This document shows, piece after piece, positions 45,557 to 56,208 of a DNA stretch of 64,000 nt; position 1 is the stretch's first letter; each line of letters opens with the position of its first letter. A program made the position numbers and the translations under genes. Where the stretch lies: NCBI RefSeq assembly GCF_013240295.1, contig NZ_JABETK010000005.1, positions 186,001-250,000 of the forward strand, in the 5' to 3' direction. Origin of the DNA: Neoaquamicrobium sediminum. Its GTDB lineage: Bacteria; Pseudomonadota; Alphaproteobacteria; Rhizobiales; Rhizobiaceae. The notes under the pieces were generated by a model. The model worked only from the letters and a program-made list of their open reading frames with translations. It was not told the origin of the DNA and did no database searches.

Positions 45557-48500
45557 AGGGACTATCGGACAAGCAGCTGGGCGAGATCGACGTTGAGCTC
45601 AAGGAAGCCGTCTGCGATGCTCTGGTCAACGCGCTTGTCGGACGTGTCAGCGGCAGCGACGAGCGCGGACGGGCGATCCTGGGCAGCTCACCTCGGCGTG
45701 GCCTTTTCGCGGGCCAGCTACTGCCCCGTTTTGACGTCGGCGGCGTCGTAGACGAAACCTCCGACATCCGGATCGCGTCTGTCGGCATTGATCTAGTGGT
45801 GCGCGCCGGCAGCGGCGCAACGATCCGGGTAGCGCCGCGCTTTTCGATCTACGTGCGCGTGATCCCGTTGTGGTCGGACCTCGTCGCGGGGGAGGCGAAC
45901 TCGACTTCGACTTCAAGCTGCGCAAGAGCACCCAGCAGCAGATCGACGACACAATACGCGCACAGCGCGTGCCGGCGCTGCAGGCGGCCGGCGTTGACCG
46001 GCCGGACTGGAAAAACCTGGATGAGGCGAAGCGCTCCAAGGTGCGGGCGCAGCGCGCGCAGATCCTCGCCGAGATCCGGACGAAAGCCTACGCCGCTCAC
46101 GGCATCAAGCTGTTGTCCGGTGAAGCGGAGCCCCAGGTCGCGCCGGCGGCCGTTGACGCGGCCATTGCCGATCCAAACACCCCTGAGGACAACGCGGCGC
46201 AGCCGGCACCAATTGCCCGCTTGATCCGCGAGGGGCGAGCAATCCCGTTAAACCTCGTAGACCCGGCCCCGGTGCCAGGCAAATGGCGTCGGATCGAGCT
46301 TGACCTGCCGGTCCTGGACTTTGCCAGCGATGCCGATCAGGACTCGCTGAGCACGACCATCAGCGGCTATAACTGCCGCCTGACGCAGGCAGTCGCCGAT
46401 CAGCTCGAGGCTTGGGTGACTGGACATGGCGTCAGTGAAGCGTGGCGCGATGCAACGATACAGCCCCACGATACACTGGACGAAGCGCGGTGGACGGCGG
46501 CGATGGCGGCACTGGCCGCCCGTCCAGTCGACCGCGCGCGGGTCGTGCCGGACCTTTCGCGGGTCGCGCTGAAGGTCGAGCGCCAAGCGGACTTCCTCGA
46601 CCCTAGGCGCCTGTCGTTGCGGGTGATGCTCGACAACCAGTCTGCCGAGTTGACGCCCAGAGACGCGCAGGGACGATGCAACACCGTATTCGGGGCGGGG
46701 CTTTCGGTGACGTTGCCTCAGGCGGCGCACAGGCCATTGCGGCTTGACCGTGTGGAACCATCCTATCGGTTCCGCGACCATCTCGACTATCCGGCGATCG
46801 GCCTCAATTGCGGGATTCGCGCTGACCGAGAAAGCGGCAAACTGACGCTCGCCACCACGATCGCGCCACGCTTTACGCAGCCGCGTATCGTCGCTCGCCA
46901 GATCGATCTGCCCTTTCAGTTCGCGGTTCTAAAGGATCCGGGCTTCGACGCGCGGAGGCTCCTCGAACTGCCGCGCGCCTATGCGAAGTGGATCGATGAA
47001 CAGGAGGTTCGGCTCAAGGCGACAGTAGGAGCAGGGCTCGACCGCGCCGATGCGGAAATCGAATCCGCCCGGCTGCGAAAAGACCTCGCAGCCCAGCGGG
47101 CAGAAGCACGATACATCGAGCGCGGCGTGGAGCTGTTGATAGCCTCCAAGCAGGCGTTCGACACGCTCCCGGGTCACGAGGGGGCAGCCGTGCCGAACTA
47201 GAGCGTCGCGCGGCGCCATGGCGTGCCTGGATCATGACCAACGAGGCGTTCGCGCTTCGCGACGCGTCCGATCCCAAACGCGGCTGGCGCCTGTTTCAGA
47301 TGGCATTCGTCCTATCCCACATCCCCGTGTTCGCCTCGCGGATGGCAGATTGGCGCGAATATCACGATGAGATGCTCGACGAGGACGGCGTCAGCCTCCT
47401 TTACTTCCCGACGGGCGGCGGCAAGTCGGAGGCATTCTACGGCACGCTGCTCTTTGCGATGTTCCTTGACCGCCTGCGCGGCAAGAACCGTGGCATCACC
47501 GCGATGATCCGCTACCCGCTGCGCCTGCTCACCCTCCAGCAGGCTCAGCGGCTGCTCAAGCTGATGGTGCGGGCGGAGATGGTGCGGCGCAGGAACCATG
47601 CCGGGGAGTGGCCCTTCGAGATGGGATTCTGGGTCGGCAATCAGAATACCCCGAACCACTATCGGGCGTTCCGGGCGGACATCCCCCTGGCCGATGATTC
47701 CAACTTTCCAGACGATAGCGGGCTTGACGGCGATACAGGCGACGAGGAGATGCGAGCGCAGGGTCGCCGATATCTCGACGCGCGGGAGGCCTATGACAAG
47801 ATCCCGGAGTGCCCGGTCTGCGGACAGCCAACCGGCCTCCGGCGCGCCGAGGGCGAAGGACCCCTGGGCAAGCGGGCTGTCATCGTCTGCTTCAATGATG
47901 GGTGCGATTGGAACAAGGAACATGGCGGGCGGCATCCACTGCCTTTCCTGCTAACCGACGATGCCATTTACGCCCGGGCTCCGGCCGTCGTACTCGGCAC
48001 GGTCGACAAGCTCGCTATGCTTGGCCAGCACACGGCGACGATCAGCAAGGTGCTTGGCATGTTTGGCCTGGCTCGTCGGGTAGACAAATGGGGCAATCTC
48101 GACACGCCACGGCGCGAGGAGGACCTCCGCCGGGAAGCGGCCGAGGACGATTGCTCGAATGTGTTTCCCTCCTATGCCAGCGGGGCACGGGTATTCCACG
48201 ACCCCTTCCCTGCGCTGGTCATCCAAGACGAAGCGCATCTGCTCGAGGAGAGTCTCGGCACGTTCAGCGGGCTGTTCGACACGCTCCTCCAGACCGTACT
48301 GGAGGACGTGGCGGATATGGCCGGGGACGGGCTTCAGGTAGCCCGGTGCTGGAAGGGCGATGGGTGGGGGGCAGCGCGGATGCCGAAAGTTATAGCGGCA
48401 ACCGCTACGATTTCGGCTCCTGAGCGCCAGCTGGAGACACTCTACCAGCGTGTTCCGCTGCGCTTCCCCTATCCGGGACCAGACCTCTACCATTCGTTTT

Positions 48501-49892
48501 TCGCTGAGCCAGCTCCGCCACCGCCGGCGAACGCCATGCGAACCGCCCTCGCCAACTCCCTCCCGTTCGCGCAGGCGCCGGAGCAGACCGCACCATGGAT
48601 GCGGCTCTACGTGTCCCTTATGACCAACGATGCCACTCACACGGTTACCACCGTCGGAGTGCTCGCGGCCTTCCATGGGATCATCACTGCGCTCTGGGAC
48701 GGGCTGCAAGACCCGGCGAAGTGCGGTGCCACGGTCGCCGCGATCCGCAGCTCGGTTTCGCCCGGACTGGTCGGAGACTGGCATCGCGCTGCAATAGATC
48801 GAGCCGTGACGCAGGGTCGTGTCGCGGACATCATGGCGCTTGTCGACCTTCACCGTATCGCCCTCGCCTATGTCACCAACAAAAAGGGTGGCGATCAGAT
48901 AATTGATGCCCTCAGCGCGGCCGTTGGGCACGAACACAGACGCATCGGCAGGGCTCACGCCTTTTTCGAGAGCCGGCTGATCTCCGGCGGGATCGACATG
49001 AAGGACATCCAGGCTGTGATGGAGGTCGCCGAAACGTCGTTTCAGGGGGCGGACTATCCCGATATCACGTCCACCCTTCGCAACATCGTGGCGACATCCG
49101 CCATCAGTCATGGCGTCGACGTGGACCGCTTCAACAGCATGTTCTTCGCTGGCCTACCGTCGGACATCGCAGAGTATATCCAGGCCTCGAGCCGGGTGGG
49201 CCGCACCCATGTCGGTTTCGTAATGCTGTTGCCCACGCCTCAGAATCGTCGCGACCGCTACGTGATTGAGACCCATGACATCTTTCATCGCTTCCTGGAG
49301 AGGATGATTGCGCCGCCGGCGGTTGAGCGGTGGGCCGAGAATGCCATCAAACGGGCGATGGCGTCCTACGTTCAGACTTGGGCAATGCTGCGCGAGGCCC
49401 ACGAATTCTTAGATCAGAACGACGCTCGTAAAGCGGAAGTCGCCCACATGGATCAGATCAGCCGTCTCGGAACAATGGCGCGGCGCAATCACGTGGCGCT
49501 CTGTGAAGCTTTGGGCGGATTCATGCTGCGCGCTAGCGGGATTCGCTGGCAAGGGAGCCTCAAGGCTTGGCGCTCCGCACTACGAGGAGTTCTACCGCGC
49601 CTTGGTGGAAAAGCAGGTGGATACGTTCGTCCGCGACATAGCTAGCCGCGGCACGGCTGCGAGCCTGCGCGATTACTGGGAGGATCTTCCCGCCTTCCGG
49701 CCGCCAATGACGTCGCTGCGGGATGTCGATGAAGCCGGGTATATCGTAGCTGCCGGTCGCGATCCGCTGGCGCGAGGGAGATCGACAGACGTCGACAGGC
49801 AGGATCTAGCAAAGGTCATGCGGGCAATCAGGGCGCAGCGCGGGAGTGCCTCGGAAATGGACGCCGATGGAGGCAGCGATGAGCGGCGGTAA
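45553..49892 (+). pseudogene. drmA: DISARM helicase DrmA, three frameshifts
   Basis: The repaired protein is about 1445 residues, as expected for DrmA. The N-terminal half (to about residue 560) ends RAWIMTNEAFALRD. The helicase part has Walker A LYFPTGGGKSEA (about residue 618), YPLRLLTLQQAQR, DEAH in IQDEAHLLEESLG (about 892), ATATIS, and motif VI YIQASSRVGRT (about 1210). Frames break at GGGGG near 45890 and 47180 (one G missing each) and at GGG near 49555 (one extra). The longest intact stretch, 47234-49645, holds all helicase motifs. The GTG start overlaps the previous stop, and the stop overlaps drmB. Confidence 0.85.
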
Positions 49893-52107
49893 GGGCGCGG
49901 GCGGGGACTGGCGCACCTCGAACCGCAGGCCGGCCGCGTTCGGGGGAGCGAAGCGGGAACCGGATACGCTCGAGCCACCCACGATGTCGAGATCGCGGGT
50001 CCAGATTGCTAGCTCTTACGCGCCGGGCGTACTCATGACCTGGGAGGGCGGGAAGGGAATATGTCGCTCGGTGCCGCTGGCGAACGACATCACCAAGCAG
50101 TTGAACCGCACGACCATCGATCTGGTGTTCGAGAACCTCAGCGACTTCGCGACGAACTGGCGTGACAGAGCGATAAAGGCAGTGCCGGATGCCTTGCCTG
50201 AGCTCGTCCTTGACGCACCCTTTCGCGACTCCAAGACCGGCGAAGTCCGTATCGAGCGGAACGATTTTCAGATGACCGGGCCGGACCGCGTCGGCTACGT
50301 GCCTTATCCGCTCGTCTACCGCTGCGGCATCTGCGGCTCGACCCGTGAATACGAAAGTATTTCGGATCAGGCCAGGCAACCGCTGCCGAGGAAGTGCAAT
50401 GGCCACGATGCCCGTTGGACGCAGGTCGATGTCGTTTACGTGCACTGGTCAGGCGAGATTCAGCCTCTGAGTCCTTACAACTTCAACTTTGACCCTCAGA
50501 CCGGCGACACGCGACAGATCAGGATGTGCACGTGCGGATCGACCAGCTTCAAGCTGCGCAACGAGGCTCCGGTGTTCTCCGAATGGAGATATGTCTGCGA
50601 AGGGTGCGGCGACACCCGCGTGCTCAAGAAGGCCGAACCGGATGTACTGGCACGTCTTCAGACTGAGCAGAACGCCGGAGGGCGACCTTTCCAGTGGATC
50701 GAAGTCAACATGTTGCCGGTGTCATACCGGGCGAACTCGACCTTCTATCCGCAACGCACCAGCTTCATCGAGTTCGAGGATAGCGCCGTCGTCGAACTGA
50801 TGACGCCGTCACGGGTGGGGGAACTTGTCGCGAAACTCGCCGCGATTCACAACATTCCTTTCTCCGAACCGAGCGATGACGAGGTTCGTCAGGCTGTCCA
50901 AGCCAATTCCACACACGCCGGCGATTGGGAGGACTACCAGAGCTTCCTCGACATGGCGCGTCGCGCCGATGAGAGTAACCGGCCGGAGCGCGCCCGTTCA
51001 TACCGCGATAGCGCTTATGAGTTGCGTGAGGGCTGGTTCTCTGAGGGCATCGTCGAGCGCGGCAGACTGGGAAGCGAAGCGGTGCTCAGGGCGATCAGCC
51101 AGCGCGGAGAATGGACACGGCGCTACGACCCAATCCGGCTCACCATCCAGCACGATGCGTTCGTGCGTGAGCATATCGAGCAAGCCATGGCGCGGCACGC
51201 GGCGGTCGATGTCATGGAACCGGACATTACGCTCACTGACGTTGTCAACGATCCTCAGCGCAAGGCTCGCTATCAGGCGAACATCGGCAATCTGCTCGAC
51301 CATCTGGGCGTGGAGCGCTTAGTCCTGGTGCGGAATTTGCCGATCTGCGAGTTCAGTTTTGGATACACGCGGGTTTCGGCGACGCCGGTCTACAAGCGTG
51401 AGCATCAGGGTACTGCGATCGACATGCCCGTTCGTCTCAAGGCATTCGATCAGCTTCCCGTCCAGGGAACCAAGCGCCCGATCTATGTGACCCAGCAGCA
51501 GAACGAGGCGCTCTATTTCAAGCTCGACGAAGCGAGGGTGCTTCGGTGGCTGAAGGCCAACCAGATCACCGATGTGCCTGACGAGGGACTGGGGCGCGCT
51601 TACCTGGAACGGTACGAGGATTTCGGCCCGTTCCTCGAGGTATTCAAGGATCGCGAGGGAACCGGGGGCTACCCACGTACGGTGCCGGCGTATGTCTATC
51701 TCCTGCTGCATACACTCTCGCATCAGATGATGCACTCGCTTGCCGACTCCTCCGGCGTGGACCGCGACGGTATCGGCGAGCACATCTTCCCGGCCGACCT
51801 TGCGTTCGTGATTTACCGCAAGGGAATGACGCCGGACCTTGGCAATATCTCCGCCATGTGGCGCAACCATGCGGATGAGTTCCTCCGCCGCGCGATCGAT
51901 CCACGCACGCTGCGTTGCGGATCGGGCAGCCTGTGCGATGCACGAGGTGGTGCCTGCCCGGCCTGCGTCATGGTGTCGGAGGTGAGCTGCATCGCTTCCA
52001 ACCTGTTGCTATCGCGAGCCGTGCTCAAGGGCGGCAAAGGTCCGGAATGGGAACCGAAATCGGCTCCCGACCTCGTGGGCTTCTTTGAGGCGATGGTCGC
52101 CAAATGA
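49879..52107 (+). CDS. drmB: DISARM protein DrmB (DUF1998)
   Basis: This intact 742-residue protein has internal zinc ribbons (CGICGS near residue 150, CTCGS near 216, CEGCG near 239) and the C-terminal DUF1998 cluster CGSGSLCDARGGACPAC ... EVSC near 679-705. HTLSHQMMHSLADSSGVDRDGIGEHIF precedes it, as in DUF1998 proteins that partner DrmA-type helicases. GGAGG six bases before the ATG at 49879 supports this start; the frame is open slightly upstream. In known DISARM, DrmA and DrmB form a DNA-loading complex that acts on unmodified phage DNA. Confidence 0.88.
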   Translation: MSGGKGAGGDWRTSNRRPAAFGGAKREPDTLEPPTMSRSRVQIASSYAPGVLMTWEGGKGICRSVPLANDITKQLNRTTIDLVFENLSDFATNWRDRAIKAVPDALPELVLDAPFRDSKTGEVRIERNDFQMTGPDRVGYVPYPLVYRCGICGSTREYESISDQARQPLPRKCNGHDARWTQVDVVYVHWSGEIQPLSPYNFNFDPQTGDTRQIRMCTCGSTSFKLRNEAPVFSEWRYVCEGCGDTRVLKKAEPDVLARLQTEQNAGGRPFQWIEVNMLPVSYRANSTFYPQRTSFIEFEDSAVVELMTPSRVGELVAKLAAIHNIPFSEPSDDEVRQAVQANSTHAGDWEDYQSFLDMARRADESNRPERARSYRDSAYELREGWFSEGIVERGRLGSEAVLRAISQRGEWTRRYDPIRLTIQHDAFVREHIEQAMARHAAVDVMEPDITLTDVVNDPQRKARYQANIGNLLDHLGVERLVLVRNLPICEFSFGYTRVSATPVYKREHQGTAIDMPVRLKAFDQLPVQGTKRPIYVTQQQNEALYFKLDEARVLRWLKANQITDVPDEGLGRAYLERYEDFGPFLEVFKDREGTGGYPRTVPAYVYLLLHTLSHQMMHSLADSSGVDRDGIGEHIFPADLAFVIYRKGMTPDLGNISAMWRNHADEFLRRAIDPRTLRCGSGSLCDARGGACPACVMVSEVSCIASNLLLSRAVLKGGKGPEWEPKSAPDLVGFFEAMVAK

Positions 52108-52664
52108 CAAACGAGGTGTTGATCTCGCCGCGGGCAACGGCGCGGCTGGTAGTGACGATGCCGCCCGCGCCGAGCCGGCTGGCCGATGCTCTCGCCGCTG
52201 ACATCGCCAGCGATTACGTGACGCTGACGCCCACAACCGATGCCTTCAGCCATCTCGCGTCGCTGGCGCGCCAGCGTTTTACCGTGATGATCCCTTATGT
52301 CGACAGGATCGGGGCCGACTGGGCCGCCGAACTTTTCGAAACGACGAAAGCCATTGAACGAGTTTTGGTCATACGGGACGCATCGCAGCTTGTCAGTTGC
52401 GCCGAGGCGGGGCGCCGCCTGAAGAGGGCGGCAACTCGCATCATCGACTATGGCGGTGGCGACCTGTCGCAGGAAACCTTTCACGCCAAGATTGTGCTCG
52501 CAGATGGGGTGGCGGCATATGTCGGATCGGCAAACCTGCTGAGACGCTCCAAAGCCGCCAATCTCGAATGCGGCATGTTGGTCGAGGGACCCGCCGTGCA
52601 CGCGGTCAAGGTTCTAGTCGACGCCGTCGCCAATATGGCGGGACCAGTCTCTGCCGTGCCATGA
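52104..52664 (+). CDS. drmC: DISARM protein DrmC, PLD-type nuclease
   Basis: This 186-residue single PLD-domain protein has the catalytic motif HAKIVLAD followed by AYVGSANLLRRSKAANLECG, the HKD pattern of DrmC. Its start overlaps the drmB stop (ATGA), completing the drmA-drmB-drmC core. It converges with a minus-strand PIN gene 29 bases downstream. Confidence 0.83.
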   Translation: MTNEVLISPRATARLVVTMPPAPSRLADALAADIASDYVTLTPTTDAFSHLASLARQRFTVMIPYVDRIGADWAAELFETTKAIERVLVIRDASQLVSCAEAGRRLKRAATRIIDYGGGDLSQETFHAKIVLADGVAAYVGSANLLRRSKAANLECGMLVEGPAVHAVKVLVDAVANMAGPVSAVP

Positions 52665-52693
52665 GACCGCGGCGCGCGCTTGGAAGGACGATG

Positions 52694-53742
52694 CTATTCA
52701 ACGATGACGTCGCGAGTCAGGAGTTCAGTCTCCATGAAACGCAGCGTGCGTAGGTCAATCGACACATAGATCTTCAGCCGGGCATGCGTGTGGACCCAGG
52801 TTTCGAGTTCGGTCGGAGTAATGTCGTCGTCCTTATCTCGCAGTTCGGCCTCGTCGACATAACGCAGCCGCGCGGCGAGGATCGAGTTTGCGTGGAGGAT
52901 GAGTCCGATCTTGGTGTCATCGATGGCGGCGACGTCGTACCCGTCTACGCTGACAATTTCATCGAGCTTGGCCCCCAGTACGGAGACGTCGGACAAGGAG
53001 CCGTAGTAGACGAATTCCACCAAATCCAAGTCGCTCTCGATAGCTTCAATCAGTTGTTCATCGAAACCGGGCGCTGCGAAGATCTCGTCGGCTATCGCTT
53101 CGAGATCCCCTCCGCCTTCTGCGGTCGCGGCGGCCAGGACATCCTCTAGTGTCTCCAGGGGAGAAGCGTATCGTGCTCTCCTGCAGCCTTGCGGAGAGCT
53201 GCATCGCCGCTCACCACGTACATCGATATCTCATTGCTATTGCAGTAGCGGGCGAGCGCCTCGACGATGAAGGCGTCCGGGAATTCCTTACTGCCGCGAT
53301 GATCAAATGGCGGGCGGCCGTCGAAGTAGCGATCGAACACGATCCGAGCTGGAACCTCTAGCGCCAGCACGGAATGGCTGCGGAAGCGTTTGACCAGCAC
53401 GTCAACGAAGCCTGCCCAGGCCTTCTCGCCGAGAGCTGAACCGTCGACATCCCTGACTGTGACGTTGTCCTCACCAGTGAGCTGCGCGATCCGGTTAAAA
53501 TCCCGGACCAGCCGCTTGGCCTCCGCGGCCATGGCGACTGCGGTTTCCTTTAGCTGTCGGTGAATTTCGGTCAGTGTGATGTCGGTTGTATGCAGGACGA
53601 CGCGCCCGTCCTCGATCTGCTTGGCGAGCAGCGCGAAAGGTGTGTTCGAGATGTTGAACGCGGCCCGACGATAGACCTCTGTGTCGAGGAACACGTGGCG
53701 TGTTCGCAACGGCTCAGTCGGATTTCGAACGGGTTTTGCCAT
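52694..53742 (-). pseudogene. PIN-domain protein (DUF4935 type), one frameshift
   Basis: The repaired protein is about 349 residues. The PIN core has HVFLDTEVYRRAAFN (first acid), HTTDITLTEIHRQLKE, EFPDAFIVEALARYC and YVVSGDAALRKAA. The C-terminal part (LEDVLAAATAEGGGDLEAIA ... LDEIVSVDGYDVAAIDDTKIG) continues in another frame after CTTCTCCCCTGG near 53157, where one C is missing. It lies between drmC and the ubiquitin-like operon and could belong to either or be independent. The 218 bases between it and the E1-like gene hold no recognised gene. Confidence 0.7.
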
Positions 53743-53960
53743 CGCTAGCTACCAATGCTCCGATTAGCGAACAGAGATATCCGGAGCGGCAACCTACAAT
53801 GCATTCACGCACGGCGTCGTCCTCTTCCTGTCGCCTCGGGCAACTCCAAGTCGTCTATGGGATTGGACGCCCTACTGCGCCAGCCATGCGGTCTGTATTA
53901 ACGATGGGTCGAAACGACACGAGACCGAACGTGACCGCGCAGCTGGCGACGTGTGCGTCG

Positions 53961-55319
53961 TTACGCACCGCTCCAGAGCGAGTGAACCAGACGGCGAGCG
54001 TCATCATCTGCGCAATCTGCGCAGAATTCGCAGTCCGGCACCCGCGGTCGCAGCCGCCGGAGGCGGCCAATGGGGGCTCGCCAGGGGTCGACCGTCCAAT
54101 AGTTGGTTACCGCCGCGCGATGATTGGACCTCAAGAGCTCGATCACGAGCAACACGCCCGCCAGCGCCGACACAAAGGCAAATGGCGCCAACACCTGCCG
54201 CCCCTCGGGCGTGAGCAGCGCTTGCGCGCTGCATAGCTCCTTGAACAGCGTATCGTAGGCCTTGCCGACGATCGCGCCCATCTCAACCGAAGGATGGGAC
54301 TTGGCGATCCGCGCTGCCGCGTCGGCCGTGATGAATCCTTCCCGAACCATCTCGATGTCGATGCCGAGTCCCTCGGCGATGGACCGTTCACGCGCGTGCT
54401 CGTCGGGAACGTGACGATAGATGCAGGCGAGGCAGGCTCCATCGGTCGGCTGGCTATGGCTGTGGACGATGACCGCGCGCGCATCGGTCGTTGACGCGTC
54501 GATAACCCGCCGCGGAATTTCCTTCTGCAACGACCGTCGCGCCCGGCGGCTGTCCACCGTCACGATCGCGGTGTCGACGAGCCCTGTCCTGGCAACGAGC
54601 TCACCGAATGTGCATACATGCGGCACCAGCTTCAGCTCGGGGAAATCCGCCTGGGCAGCTTGTGCCAGGGTCGGCGCTTTCGGCAAATTGACGTCATCGT
54701 TGGTGAAATAGAGGCAACGATTGGGGTTGCCCTCCCCAACGACCTTCGGGTCGACAATCGGCAACGTGCCGCGAACCTGCACATGTCGGAGCGCTCGCAG
54801 AAAGCCGTTCCCAACGGCACCGCCGCCGACCAGTACCGCACCGGAAATATCGAAGGGCGTGTTGAGACTGCCCTCGGGGATGCCAAGCTCGGCAAAGTCC
54901 ACGGACAGCGGAAGACCAAGACGTGGCAGGCTCGATGAGCTGATGACCTGATGCAGCGCAGCGGCTGTAATGTGGCATGCGGCGAGCGCCGTCAGCAGCG
55001 GATGAACATCTTCATCTAGGTGACGCAGCGGCTCTACATCGACGATAACGCCACGTCGATTCAGCGATGCATATAGATGTGGTCCGGGCGTCGCAGGCTC
55101 TGCGGGTCCGAGCACCAGCTCGAGATCCGGCTTACCCTGACTCGGGCGCGCCGCATGGATGGTGCGCTCAAGCAGATCCTCGACTTCGCCAGCTGCAGCG
55201 GCAAGGCCTGGAGCGGCCGTCACGAGGACCGTCCGGTCGAGACGCTCGGCGGCATCCGCTTCATCGATCCCGAGGAGCGAGGCCAGCATGCGCGCATTTT
55301 CCTGACCGACAGTGGTCAT
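53961..55319 (-). CDS. E1-like ThiF-family activating enzyme of the ubiquitin-like operon
   Basis: This 452-residue protein has an N-terminal ~155-residue domain, then a ThiF/MoeB Rossmann core with VLVGGGAVGNGFLRAL (residues 163-176), PIVDPKVVGEGNPNRCLYF (adenylation D, N, R residues) and DGACLACIYRH (Cys296/299, candidate thioester Cys or zinc ligands). It ends with a Cys-rich CEFCADCADDD. E1-like proteins adenylate the C-terminus of a ubiquitin-like protein and pass it to an E2. The ATG overlaps the JAB stop (TGATG). It is the last gene of a four-gene operon. Confidence 0.85.
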   Translation of the reverse strand: MTTVGQENARMLASLLGIDEADAAERLDRTVLVTAAPGLAAAAGEVEDLLERTIHAARPSQGKPDLELVLGPAEPATPGPHLYASLNRRGVIVDVEPLRHLDEDVHPLLTALAACHITAAALHQVISSSSLPRLGLPLSVDFAELGIPEGSLNTPFDISGAVLVGGGAVGNGFLRALRHVQVRGTLPIVDPKVVGEGNPNRCLYFTNDDVNLPKAPTLAQAAQADFPELKLVPHVCTFGELVARTGLVDTAIVTVDSRRARRSLQKEIPRRVIDASTTDARAVIVHSHSQPTDGACLACIYRHVPDEHARERSIAEGLGIDIEMVREGFITADAAARIAKSHPSVEMGAIVGKAYDTLFKELCSAQALLTPEGRQVLAPFAFVSALAGVLLVIELLRSNHRAAVTNYWTVDPWRAPIGRLRRLRPRVPDCEFCADCADDDARRLVHSLWSGA

Positions 55320-55765
55320 CAGCAAACCTCCAACAGGGTCGCGCCGGACGCTTCTTCCCAGTGGTTTCCAGTCGACAGGACGTAGGTCGCCGCGAGGTCC
55401 AAGAAATTGTCGACCGTCGCCTCTTGAGCAAACCGCGGCAGCACCAGCGACAGGGCGCCCGCATGTCGAATGATCGCCCAATCATCGTCAGCTTCGGAGT
55501 GGAAGGCCCGGCCGGGATGGGAGTGAACCTGGGCGAGCACGCGCAGGCGTTTTCCGCGCAGATGCGCAAACAGCAGCTGCATGCTCGGGCCGTCGAAGTA
55601 GAACTGGTCGGCCCGCGTCCGTTGTCGCGGTTCGTAGAGTTCCTCGATGCGGCCGGCTCCCCGGCCGAGCCAGAGCACGGCCCGTTCGTGGCCGATGCGC
55701 CCGCCGTCCTGCAGTCGCTCGATGGTCGCCGCCACCACGTCTCGTCCGACTTTCATCCGGCTCAT
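55319..55765 (-). CDS. JAB/MPN-type deubiquitinase-like metalloprotease
   Basis: This 148-residue JAB domain protein has the JAMM motif HSHPGRAFHSEADD (His81, His83, Ser90, Asp93) with the upstream Glu27 in HERAVLWLG. Such proteins trim or remove ubiquitin-like modifiers. The ATG at 55765 overlaps the E2 stop (ATGA); a longer upstream reading is possible but would overlap the E2 gene. It is translationally linked to E2 and E1. Confidence 0.87.
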   Translation of the reverse strand: MSRMKVGRDVVAATIERLQDGGRIGHERAVLWLGRGAGRIEELYEPRQRTRADQFYFDGPSMQLLFAHLRGKRLRVLAQVHSHPGRAFHSEADDDWAIIRHAGALSLVLPRFAQEATVDNFLDLAATYVLSTGNHWEEASGATLLEVC

Positions 55766-56208
55766 CCGACCGCCCTCTTCCAACCGCGCCATAGCTGTTC
55801 GAGGATGCCCAGCAGGTCCATCCCCGGCTTGCCGCGATAGCCATCCCAGCGTTCCCCCAGATGGCTGGGATGGGTGTGGAACTCGCGCGAGCCGCGCATG
55901 CAGACAAACGGTCGGCCAGTCGAAGGATGGGCGCTGCCGTTGAAGATGCTGCCCACATTGGGCGGGGCCGACCTCAGATACGCCCCGCTCGCCGACAGCA
56001 ATTCGATCGAAGGGGGCAGGTCATTCCACTGGTCGCACAGCATGCGAATGCGCAACGGCTCCGCCTTCGTGTGTCCGAAGACGATATCGAGGATCGGGTA
56101 CTCCGTGGAGACGACCGTCCAGGCGCGGTGGGCGACGGTCCGGGCGCTCAAGCGGCCGACGTCGCCCTCGAACTTGGCGCGCGAAAGCTGCTCAAGCACC
56201 GCCGCCAC
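55762..56208 (-). CDS. E2-like conjugating enzyme of the ubiquitin-like operon
   Basis: This 148-residue protein has a UBC-like fold core and the tail PFVCMRGSREFHTHPSHLGERW (split here at the motif), in which Cys is the candidate thioester residue and the His-rich HTHPSHLG the associated motif of prokaryotic E2-like proteins found with multi-ubiquitin operons. The GTG start lies 17 bases inside the end of the ubiquitin-like gene. Confidence 0.78.
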   Translation of the reverse strand: MAAVLEQLSRAKFEGDVGRLSARTVAHRAWTVVSTEYPILDIVFGHTKAEPLRIRMLCDQWNDLPPSIELLSASGAYLRSAPPNVGSIFNGSAHPSTGRPFVCMRGSREFHTHPSHLGERWDGYRGKPGMDLLGILEQLWRGWKRAVG

